From Mesostigma viride (lineage: Eukaryota; Streptophyta; Mesostigmatophyceae; Mesostigmatales; Mesostigmataceae): a stretch of 64,000 bases of DNA. Below are positions 48,463-59,900 of this stretch, one piece after another. The DNA is taken from NCBI GenBank assembly GCA_009746045.1, contig RPFO01000156.1:3184762-3248761 (forward strand). The letters are read 5' to 3'. The translations under genes and the position numbers were made by a program. Below the pieces are notes generated by a model. That model searched no databases and had not been told where the DNA came from. It saw only the letters and a list, made by a program, of their open reading frames with translations. Each line of letters begins with the position of its first letter. Positions within the stretch are counted from its first letter, which is position 1.

Positions 48463-51216
48463 AAGTAAGTAAGTAAGTAAGTAAGTAAGAAAGTGAGTGA
48501 GTGAGTGAGTGAGTGAGTGAGTGAGTGAGTGAGTGAGTGAGTGAGTGAGTGAGTGAGTGAGTGAGTGAGTGGGTGGGTGGGTGGGTGGGTGGGTGGGTGG
48601 GTGGGTGGGTGGGTGGGTGGGTGGGTGGGTGGGTGGGTGGGTGGGTGGGTGGGTGGGTGGGTGGGTGGGTGGGTGGGTGGGTGGGTGGGTGGGTGGGTGG
48701 GTGGGTGGGTGGGTGGGTGGGTGGGTGGGTGGGTGGGTGGGTGGGTGGGTGGGTGGGTGGGTGGGTGGGTGGGTGGGTGGGTGGGTGGGTGGGTGGGTGG
48801 GTGGGTGGGTGGGTGGGTGGGTGGGTGGGTGCGTGAGTGAGTGAGTGCGTGAGTGAGTGAGTGAGTGAGTGAGTGATCGAGTGAGTGAGTGAGTGAGTGA
48901 GTGAGTGAGTGAGTGAGTGAGTGAGTGAGTGAGTGAGTGAGTGAGTGAGTGAGTGAGTGAGTGAGTGAGTGAGTGAGTGAGTGAGTGAGTGAGTGAGTGA
49001 GTGAGTGAGTGAGTGAGTGAGTGAGTGAGTGAGTGAGTGAGTGAGTGAGTGAGTGAGTGAGTGAGTGAGTGAGTGAGTGAGTGAGTGAGTGAGTGAGTGA
49101 GTGAGTGAGTGAGTGAGTGAGTGAGTGAGTGAGTGAGTGAGTGAGTGAGTGAGTGAGTGAGTGAGTGAGTGAGTGAGTGAGTGAGTGAGTGAGTGAGTGA
49201 GTGAGTGAGTGAGTGAGTGAGTGAGTGAGTGAGTGAGTGAGTGAGTGAGTGAGTGAGTGAGTGAGTGAGTGAGTGAGTGAGTGAGTGAGTGAGTGAGTGA
49301 GTGAGTGAGTGAGTGAGTGAGTGAGTGAGTGAGTGAGTGAGTGAGTGAGTGAGTGAGTGAGTGAGTGAGTGAGTGAGTGAGTGAGTGAGTGAGTGAGTGA
49401 GTGAGTGAGTGAGTGAGTGAGTGAGTGAGTGAGTGAGTGAGTGAGTGAGTGAGTGAGTGAGTGAGTGAGTGAGTGAGTGAGTGAGTGAGTGAGTGAGTGA
49501 GTGAGTGAGTGAGTGAGTGAGTGAGTGAGTGAGTGAGTGAGTGAGTGAGTGAGTGAGTGAGTGAGTGAGTGAGTGAGTGAGTGAGTGAGTGAGTGAGTGA
49601 GTGAGTGAGTGAGTGAGTGAGTGAGTGAGTGAGTGAGTGAGTGAGTGAGTGAGTGAGTGAGTGAGTGAGTGAGTGAGTGAGTGAGTGAGTGAGTGAGTGA
49701 GTGAGTGAGTGAGTGAGTGAGTGAGTGAGTGAGTGAGTGAGTGAGTGAGTGAGTGAGTGAGTGAGTGAGTGAGTGAGTGAGTGAGTGAGTGAGTGAGTGA
49801 GTGAGTGAGTGAGTGAGTGAGTGAGTGAGTGAGTGAGTGAGTGAGTGAGTGAGTGAGTGAGTGAGTGAGTGAGTGAGTGAGTGAGTGAGTGAGTGAGTGA
49901 GTGAGTGAGTGAGTGAGTGAGTGAGTGAGTGAGTGAGTGAGTGAGTGAGTGAGTGAGTGAGTGAGTGAGTGAGTGAGTGAGTGAGTGAGTGAGTGAGTGA
50001 GTGAGTGAGTGAGTGAGTGAGTGAGTGAGTGAGTGAGTGAGTGAGTGAGTGAGTGAGTGAGTGAGTGAGTGAGTGAGTGAGTGAGTGAGTGAGTGAGTGA
50101 GTGAGTGAGTGAGTGAGTGAGTGAGTGAGTGAGTGAGTGAGTGAGTGAGTGAGTGAGTGAGTGAGTGAGTGAGTGAGTGAGTGAGTGAGTGAGTGAGTGA
50201 GTGAGTGAGTGAGTGAGTGAGTGAGTGAGTGAGTGAGTGAGTGAGTGAGTGAGTGAGTGAGTGAGGGAGTGAGGGAGGGATCGAGGGAGGGATCGAGGGA
50301 GGGAGGGATCGAGGGAGGGATCGAGGGAGGGAGGGAGGGAGGGAGGGAGGGAGGGAGGGAGGGAGGAGGGAGGGAGGGAGGGAGGGAGGGAGGGAGGGAG
50401 GGAGGGAGGGAGGGAGGGAGGAGGGGGAGGGAGGGAGGGAGGGAGGGAGGAGGGAGGGAGGGAGGGAGGGAGGGAGGGAGGGAGGGAGGGAGTGAGTGAG
50501 TGAGGGAGTGAGTGAGGGAGGGAGGGAGGGATCGAGGGAGGGAGGGAGGGAGGGATCGAGGGAGGGAGGGAGGGAGGGAGGGAGGGAGGGAGGGAGGAGG
50601 GAGGGAGGGAGGGAGGGAGGGAGGGAGGGAGGGAGGGAGGGAGGAGGGAGGGAGGAGGGAGGGAGGGAGGGAGGGAGGGAGGGAGGGAGGGAGGGAGGGA
50701 GGGAGGGAGGGAGGGAGGAGGGAGGGAGGGAGGAGGAGGGAGGGAGGGAGGGAGGGAGGGAGGGAGGGAGGGAGGGAGGGAGGGAGGGAGGGAGGGAGGG
50801 AGGGAGGGAGGGAGGGAGGGAGGGAGGGAGGGAGGGAGGGAGGGAGGGAGGGAGGGAGGGAGGGAGGGAGGGAGGGAGGAGGGAGGGAGGGAGGGAGGGA
50901 GGGAGGGAGGGAGGGAGGGAGGGAGGGAGGAGGGAGGGAGGGAGGGAGGGAGGGAGGGAGGAGGGAGGGAGGGAGGGAGGGAGGAGGGAGGGAGGGAGGG
51001 AGGGAGGGAGGGAGGGAGGGAGGGAGGGAGGGAGGGAGGGAGGGAGGGAGGGAGGGAGGGAGGGAGGGAGGGAGGGAGGGAGGGAGGGAGGGAGGGAGGG
51101 AGGGAGGGAGGGAGGGAGGGAGGGAGGGAGGGAGGGAGGGAGGGAGGGGAGGGGAGGGAGGGAGGGAGGGAGGGAGGGAGGGAGGGAGGGAGGGAGGGAG
51201 GGAGGGAGGGAGGGAG
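48463..51216. repeat. 2.75-kb composite tetranucleotide array
   Basis: Successive blocks are (AAGT)n from about 48463, (GAGT)n from about 48491, (GGGT)n from about 48569 to 48829, (GAGT)n from about 48834 to 50264 (roughly 355 units, nearly perfect) and (GGGA)n from about 50266 to 51216 with GAGGG phase slips and a few GATC-containing units. All long reading frames here are low-complexity artefacts. Confidence 0.98.
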
Positions 51217-53932
51217 CTCAGCCTCCAGATTCTTAGGGTCGAGTGCACGTTAACAGCACGCTATTGACCGAGTACAGCGGGGTTGTGCCGAACATCTCGA
51301 GTGCATCTCCTGGTTGCAGGCTTATTAACCGGCCACTGCCCTTTCTTTACTCACAAGCGCCACCAAGCCCCATGGCATGGCGTTAAAATCTCCAGCAAAA
51401 ATACTGGAATCTAGAAAATCAGGTAGCAAGTAAGCTCTCTAATAATTACCCGCGTTACTTCTTTCTAGTTACGTGGGTTGAAAGTCACAACAAAAAAAAG
51501 TTAGGATGGCAGACCGCAGGCACCCCCACACACTTATGCATCACCACATGCCCTACAACGAGAAGAACACCGCCTGAACCTGATAAGCGGGTTAAGATCA
51601 CAAAAGCGGAAAGGAATCATTAGTTCACATTGCAGTGACACTAGGCGCAGGGGCTGTAATAACTTCGGCTCATAATGTGCACATCGGGAACGGGCCGATA
51701 AGGCTGCGTCTTCTCAACGCACATGCTATGCCGGGCGAGGAATGTGATAACGAGTACGGGCTGGCAAGTGGGGTTGTTCAGCAAGGCGAAACAAGTCTTC
51801 ATGTTATTATGCGCCACTTGAACAGGAACCCAAATAAGGATTTTGTGGGCGCAACGCCTCACCTAAGGCAGACATCCAAACGATGCCGTTGACCAACCGG
51901 TAGGGAAACCGCGAGAAGGGCCACCACCACACCCTGCCTGCTGCTGTTCAAGCAGCAAATTAAATGCTGCCGGGACGGGCCGGCGCGGCCATGAAATCTG
52001 CGAATCGTGAGCTCGTTGTTGCAGTGGATGTCAACAGCCGGCTCCCCCCCCGCTTCGAGCACGAAAGGCGAACAGGAATTTGAAAGCAAAAGATGACGGT
52101 CACACATAGCAAACCTACCCGCCCCTGCGCAGCTTACAAGATTTATTCCAGGAACTGATCTTAATTACAACATATTTCGCCTTTTCGTCGTGCCGATTCA
52201 GATGTTGCACACACCGGTAAACCAGTCATCTAGTTACAAGAAGCGTGAAGAGGAATACATGTAGAGGGTGCCACGAACTTGAGTGCCAGCGAGCTCGAGT
52301 CTGGCGAGTAGCATCACAATTCAACGATGTCCTCCATGGTCGTGACTCGTGACTCGTAGCACCAACTTGTGAAATTTGTGATCTAGGTAAAACCTGTCAC
52401 AGCTGTTTTTAATTTACGCGCCAAAGCTCGCGCCAAACATGGACACAGGCGCGTAGGGTTTAGGGTTTAGCTCCTCGTCGGCGCAGCGCTTGGTCCTGAA
52501 ACTGTAAGTGCGGTAGTGCGCCGGACCTCCGCACTCGCCCCCGCACAAGAGTTTTCTTCATCCTGGCCCGAATAGGAGCTTCCGGCGGCAGCTACAGTCT
52601 ACACTCTACAGTTCTGTAACCTTGGCAAATATAACAAATTCCTTATACTACCGTAACTGAAAGATGCCAGATTCCATAGACATATTCGATTCAAGGGTTT
52701 TGATCGAGAAGCCTTGTGACGACTACCGAGATGGCCGGGGAAACGACAAACGACTGAAACGACTTGACCTGACCAATGGCCACGCGTGTTAGCGGAACCA
52801 CACGTGCGTTTTTCATGGCCTTTTCCCACGTGGACCAATCGAACGATTCGTTCCCTGGTTGTCAGTGAAGTTCAGTTCCACTTGGCATCATTTCATCCAA
52901 AGATAGCAAGAGCAAGGTAGATGAGCACGCACCTGTGACGTAATACAGACAAAATAATCTTATGGAGCACGTGCCTGCGGACTGATCATGAGCTGTGCGC
53001 AGGAAACCACGAAATCACACCTAGCTGTTATACGCCATTTTCCTCGGCTGACCAACGTGCGATGCAAGAGCCAGTCGGGAGATAACACTTGCTACCCTGA
53101 GTGTAACCTGTAGCTGCTACCCGCATGATGCGCGAAGGCAAAGGCAGTTTACAATTCCGTTGCTGCACGGTCATTCGGCCTTGACTTACAAATATACTCT
53201 AGGCGAAAGTGCTGTAAATACGTATACCCACGAACGAGGCAAGCAGCGCGCCTGAATATATTGCTATTTCGGCAATATTGGCACTGTAATATATTGGTGG
53301 CCGGACTGTGCTCTTGCGCACGGCTTACCCATGTTCGACACCAAGGAGACAAGGTCCGAGCGTAACTAAAGTCAGACATGCATATTGCTCACTGGCGCAT
53401 TCACAGTCGATGCCGGCCCCGTCGCGCCCAGTTCAATAAATAGATAAAGTTTCGGCCAGTCGATCAGTTGTTAGCGGATACGCCCGGCGCTTGGGACATG
53501 ATCAGTCGGCGCTGCATGTTAATCGTGTGGCAGTGTCAGTAGACACATGAGCTGCGGGCCCGTGTTATTATGAAAACGTCGTTCCACTAAGCTTTTAATT
53601 GTGGAAGGTGAGTAAATCGGCGCTTTCTCGACGCAGTTATGCTTTATTAGTGACGTTACTTCTCGAGCTAGCACTGCAGGCGCTCGCCAATTACCTGCGG
53701 GGCTGCAGGCCCGGTTCGTCGATTGTAATTTGGACGACTCAAATGTGTGTTTAATTGTTTGTGAAGCGCGCCCGCAATCCACGTTTGCCCCAGCTACGTC
53801 GTACTACTGGGGAAGCGTACGTACGTACGGGGGCAGTTGGTTTCGACGGGTGCTGCGCATGCCAGGAAACGTACGGGGACTTGCTGCCGAATATAAAACG
53901 CGTGTCTGGGGGTCACCCTCGCGAAGCCTAGC
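51217..53932. other. Intergenic region between the tetranucleotide array and the transporter gene
   Basis: No gene could be assembled. A short minus-strand stretch at about 51990-52070 (FVLEAGGEPAVDIHCNNELT) looks somewhat protein-like but lacks recognisable neighbours. Two units of TTTAGGG occur at about 52456-52471. Confidence 0.35.
53891..53898 (+). promoter_or_regulatory. TATA-like box upstream of the transporter gene
   Basis: TATAAAA at 53892-53898 lies 35-41 nt upstream of the proposed start codon at 53933. This is a correct box but would leave a very short 5' UTR. It may alternatively serve a start in exon 2. Confidence 0.4.
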
Positions 53933-56900
53933 ATGGCCCATACGATTCCGCCTCCATCCGACGTGTCGATGTTTCCGAATCAAGCAAACTTGGAGATGTC
54001 GCAGCAGCGTGATGGAGATGTAAAGTATTCTCTGGGAAACTCAGCCCAGGCCACGTCAAACAGCTCTTCCAATGTACGTAGGTCCGCAGCCTGTACGTGT
54101 TGGGTGCTCACTTTACAACATACCTCTGCACTTCATTTACAACTTACCTCTGCTTCAACATGCATCGGTTCTCGTTTCAACCCAGTTGCCTTATTATCCT
54201 CTAATCTCTGTAGATCCCTTAATTAGAATCCACTAGCTTCTCTGGATCCGCTCGTCCTGCTATTCAAGTACTACTAATTAGTAAAGTACTATTGAATAGT
54301 ATTCCTTCACACCCTGCTCCATACCGTGGCCAGTGGCCCTCTTTCCACGAAGCATCATGACTTCTTGACCAGGGGCGTTATTGTGAACGCTAGAAGCAAA
54401 TCGTAGAGCTGCTGGGTCATGTATCAAATTCGTGGGTGGGCAGCCCAACGGCCAGTCCATGATGTACAGCATCAATGTGTATTCAGCATGCATGCGCTGT
54501 CTATTTCTTTTTTCAAATTACGTGTCGTTCTATTATAACAAAAAAAATTGCTGCCTTTGTCTGCATTTCAATCGGCTCGCTGGGGATGGAATGAACGCTC
54601 AGGACGTACGTGCAGATTCCCAGGAGCAATCCATGGTGACCTTTGCGACCCACCCAGCCTCAGGGGGCTCATCAGCTCCGCCGGTGTCGGATGCCAGTCT
54701 CTCTCTCCCCTCCCGCGGCAACGGTAACCTGGCAGCCCCCAGCCTATCGTCCAGCGGGCAAATAGCATTCTCCATTACATCACCGCCAGCTGGCGGCGCG
54801 ACAAGTGCCAGGGGGGCCGATGCCGAGTCCGCCACCCATGAGCTGAAGATGGGCCACGTGCTGGAGGTGGAGGCGCCCAGCGAGGGGGTCCCTCTGCTTG
54901 GGGCCAGGAATGACAGCTCTGATGTTGTGGACATGGCCAGTGACGATGGCGCGGTGCAGCTGGCCAAGGGCATGTCACGGTACGCCAGCTGGCGCAAGGA
55001 TACTACCTAGATTAGACCTCGTCGTTAGACTTGTGGTGGAAACTATCAAGCTTAATTGTGTTTACAGCATTTGTTTTTTTGGCCAGTTTGATGACAACTT
55101 GACCTTGAATTTTTGTAAGCTGTTCTAGCGTCGTTTAGAAGCTTGCAGTTTGGAATGGATGCCTCTGCCGGTTAAACCAGGCATTCGCACTTTCGCACGG
55201 GAAGGGAGCCCTTTGTATATTTTATTTCTGTGTAGCGTCCTGCCACTGTCTGCATGTTCTGCTCAGTGACCCTCTGGTACCCCCCCTGTCTCTTATAAAA
55301 ACGCGCCGGACAGCCTCTCAATGATCAATGATGGTCCCTGTATTGTTCTTCTCAACCTGTTATGGCTGCCTCCTGTATCATTTCCTTTCATTTCCGTTCA
55401 TTTCCTCGGTCACACACGTGCCTTTCATTTCCTGGGTCACACATCCGCTCTTACAATGCCCTTGGTCATCACTGTGCACCCACCCCCAGACTCCAAGGTT
55501 GCAGCCAGCCGACATGGCTGAAGGCCGCTATCCTCGTGCTGGTGGTCACTACAGCGTTGGGGGCGGGCGTCACTGTAGCGGTGCTGCCCCACGGCTGGGA
55601 CGACATCGTCGCGTTTTGCTCCAAGTCGGGTCTTGCTGCCGCCTTCTCCCTCATCTTTGTCTCCGAGATCGGTGACAAGGTGCGTGCCATGCTAGCATGT
55701 TGCACTCTAGCTAGCAAGTACCAAGTACAAATACTACCAAATACTAGTAGAAGTATGTGTCCACGTATAGCACTCCACGTATAGCACTCCACGTATAGCA
55801 CTCCACATATAGCACTCCACGTATAGCACTCCACGTATAGCACTTTCTCCCTCATCTTTGTCTCTGAGACGGGTGACAAGGTGTACACGTCGCCGGCATG
55901 CTGCACGCGATGCCAGCAAGTACGACATACTCTGGCATGATGCTTCATAGGTGCGGGCGATGGTAGCGAATTACGCGCAATGCTAGCAATTTGTCTCTCC
56001 ATCTCAGTACCATTGCTTGTTTCGGATATATCTTTTGACGTTGTTCATGCGATGGAGACTTTCTCGAGCTTTTTCACGTGTGGCAGACGTTACTGTAGCA
56101 TGCAGGCCGCAGGGCTCGCTCGTTATAACCTTCGTGTATGCGGTTACCCAACACAGTCCGAGAACGAATCCAGTTTACTTCCTCTAATAGGCAGTTTTTC
56201 CTGTCGCACCTTGGCTCCGCAGCATGACTGTAGTGCAAAGGCACTGAAGATGAATCCGCTTGTCAACTCTGTGTGTGCTGGCACTCATGCGAGCTCTCTG
56301 CCCCGGGGCCTTGGTCCCCTCTGCCCTTTCCTGATTCCTCCCTATCTACCACCACACCGACTCCCTCACTCCTGGTCACCCCCCCCCCCTCACACCCTTC
56401 CACCCCCCCCCCTCCCCTTACGCTTTGCAGACCTTCTTCATCGCTGCGCTGCTGGCGATGCGCTACTCCAAGTTGCAGGTGACGGCAGCCGCAGGGGGTG
56501 CCCTTGCACTCATGACGGTCATCTCCACCGCGCTGGGGTACCTGTTCAAGAAGGTGCCAAACTCCATCGCAACCAGTACGTCAGGGGTTGTGGGGGCTAA
56601 TAATCGTACAATAACTGAGACTATCTTATTAATGTACTCTCCACCGCGCTGGGGTACCTGTTGAAGAAGTTGCCTAAAGTCCTTCATCGCAACCAGTACG
56701 TTGTGCAACACGGGACTCTCTACTTTTCATGCTGAATTTGTTGTGGGAAAGCTAGATCTGTGTTGAAATAGTTGTCGTCTATTTTACTGTTCAACTTTGC
56801 ACGCAGCCGTCAGCGTAGCTGGATGGTCCCTGAGGCAGTCGACAAGTACTTATTTTGGTGTAGATACTCCAGATACTATATTGTATACCATACTTCAGAT

Positions 56901-59900
56901 ACTATATTGTACAAGTGAGTGTGATCGTGCTATTTTCTACCTCTATCGTGCCTTGGCATCGGGCACTCCACGCCTGGCACTGCTTACCAGCCTTTCCTGC
57001 ACCGTGCACACTCAAGGCAAGTAGTCCATGCTAGTAAACACTGTTATGTCTGGCTGCTCCTTCCACTATCTTTTCACCAGCTACGTTTCATTCCTGCAGC
57101 TATGGCTCCTCAGCTCGCGTTCTGCCAGCCTGAGGTTGGATGTGTCTGTTGAAGCTCGCGGGCCCCCCATATGGCCAGCGAGGCAGCATCAGCGGGGAAG
57201 ACCTACTGCCAACCCATCCAAAGGCTGTGGGATGCCATGCATGCAATATGCATTTCATATCTTATGGTGCCCTTCATTTCATGGCATGCACCCTTCATTT
57301 CATGGCATGCACCCTTCATGTCATGGCATGCACCCTTCATGTCATGGCATGTGCCCTTCATATCGGTCCCCAAATATAACAATTCCGTCTGTCGGGCCTG
57401 GCTTCGCTGCGCGGAGTATTCCACCCCACCCCTTCCACCCCCACCCCTTCCACCCCCACCCGGTAGCTTGGCGTGCCTGATTGCAGCCAGTCTATGCACC
57501 TGATATCCGCCGTAAGCTTCCTGTTGAAAAGTAGTCTTGCATTAATGCCATGTGCTCGTGTGTGGACGTGCCTCTGCTATGGGTCCCCCCCCCCGCCTTC
57601 CCCCTTCCCCCCCCCCCCCGCAGGCGCCCCCATCGGGGAGTACGCGGCGGTGGCCCTGCTCCTCTTCTTCGGTGTGCGCACATTGGTGCAGGGGCTGGCG
57701 ATGAAGCCAAAGGGGAATAAGGCGCACGAGGGGGAGGGCAGGGAGCAGGGGGGGGAGGGGGGGGAGGAGGAGGAGGAGCAGGAGGAGGACTCCGAGTTGC
57801 AGGACGCCGCGCAGGTGGTGTCAGAGGCAGAGGTGAGCTGTTAGACATCAGCTAGGTTGCCGCGCTGCTTGGTGGTATTGATGGCAGAGGCGATCTATGC
57901 ATTAAGGGGGTTGCATGCTGTACTTGCGGCATCAGAGGCAGAGGTGAGCTGTGGATAATCGGGTGTCAGACGGTGCTGGTGTCGCAGGGTGTGATTGGTG
58001 ACGCTGCTGTGTCTTGTTAGCAGCTAGGTGCCAGCAGCCCAGATTCCTGGCTCGTGTTGGGATAATCGGGACGGGGCATCAATGGCAGTTGATTTACGAG
58101 TCAAAATGTACATTTCCAGTATTTCGTTACTATGGTGCAGTACGTTAGCAATTCCAGGAAGAACATCTCCATGGCATCCTGTAAAGCTGCTGCAGGATGA
58201 TTGGCACGTTGGAATTTCTGAGACATGATGAGGAAATGGAGACCGCTCATTGCGGCCCTTTCTTTTCCCTTTCTGATTCACTGTTTGTGGGTAGCCAAAA
58301 TTTTGCAATGTCAAGGCTCGAACGTTTTCTTTACTTTGTCATGTTTGGCCCACTTGTTCCTCTTAAGTGCCTCGGCTCCCTGTCGCAGCAATTTTATGAG
58401 CTGCCCATCCCACCATGGCTATCTGTCCTGCAGTATCCTGGTTGAGCTCTCCTTATTCGTCTGCCCATCCCACCATGGCTATCTGTCCTGCAGTATCCTG
58501 GTTGAGCTCTCCTTATTCGTCTGCCCATCCCACCATGGCTATCTGTCCTGCAGTATCCTGGTTGAGCTCTCCTTATTCGTTCGTCACACTCGACTTTTCC
58601 CCCTATCCTCACCCCGTATATCGGATCAATGACCACGGCCTCCCTGCAGGCCTCTTTGCGTGACGAGTCCTCTGCGTTCGCTATCATGGCAGAGGTGTTC
58701 ACGCTCGTATTCGTCGCGGTGAGCCCCCGTCATCTGGGCCCCCATAAAGCCCCCGCATAGATATAGCAGTTGTAGCTGCAGTGAGCCCCCGTCTCACCTT
58801 CTAGTTCCCCACATTGGCCCCATTAAGGATTTATTACAGTCGCGGTCAACCCCCCAGCCGTATGGCCATATCGATAGCCTTATGGCCTGCATATGGCCCG
58901 TAACTAGAGTTTTACCGTTGCAGTGAGACCCCATAAGGCCTGACATATGGCCCCCACATAGGGATTGCACTACTGTACTGCATGACTAGTATAATGGCTC
59001 TATGGTCTCTATAGTATGTAATGCCATATAGTATAATGGCTCTGTGGTCTCTGTAGTAAATAATGCCATATAGTATAATGGCTCTGTGGTCTCTGTTGTA
59101 AATAATGCCATATAGTATAATGGCTCTGTGGTCTCTGTAGTATACAATACCATATAGTATAATGGCTCTGTGGTCTCTGTAGTAAATAATGCCATATAGT
59201 ATCATGGCTCTGTGGTCTCTGTATTAAATAATGCCATATAGTATAATGGCTCTGTGGTCGCTTCCGCGCGTTCATGGTGTTGGCGATCTCATCCCCGTAA
59301 TTTATCATGGTCAATGAATATAGATAGCAGTTACAGTATCATTCCAATGAATATATAGCAGTTAAATAGTCGCGGAGGGTTCCTCATTTCGCCGCATGTA
59401 GCCCCCCGTATGGGCCCCAAGTAGCATTCTATAGTCGCCATAAGTCCTCTTATGGCCGTATGCAGACCCCAGTTAGCCGTCATTTAGCACCTGCAGAAGC
59501 ATTGATTCATGCCGGCCAGAATATTACCAGGCGTGTGTTATAGATGTATTCAAAGGCCACCATGGCGTGCGATGCATCACGATTTTGTACCCCGCATGCT
59601 GTGTAGAGAGCTCTTCGTGCGTCCTCTGCGTTCTACGCTCACGTGTCATCGTCGAGTTTAAGCGCTGAACGCAAAATTGCCTCTCATGTCCCTTAGTTGA
59701 TCCTTCATGCCCTGAGTCCACGCCCTGAGTCATACTTTGGGGGGCGCTCTGTGCGTGTCATCAATTTGGTAGTTCCTCCTTCTCTGTTCACCGCTGAGTT
59801 GCCAGCTATGGACATGGCTGGAAAGCAGTTAGAGGTGCCAAAGTTCTCCCAGACACCCGGACAGAGGCACCTGATTCGATGGATGAAGGAATGAACGTGG

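Noticed and set aside
48426-51248. A 940-codon Ser/Leu/Thr/His and Pro-rich frame and antisense Gly/Glu/Arg frames
   Set aside because: Produced by (GAGT)n, (GGGT)n and (GGGA)n; no splice or domain evidence.
51859-52107. Possible exon on the minus strand (FVLEAGGEPAVDIH stretch)
   Set aside because: It looked faintly like a clamp-protein strand and lies near HUS1, but no neighbouring exons or conserved motifs support it.
52456-52471. Telomere-like TTTAGGG units
   Set aside because: Only about two units; expected by chance often enough in a window this size.
54591-55010. Transporter exon 2 read as an independent single-exon gene ending at 55010
   Set aside because: A phase-2 donor at 54980 joins in frame to exon 3, which carries the family motif; the stop beyond it lies in the intron.
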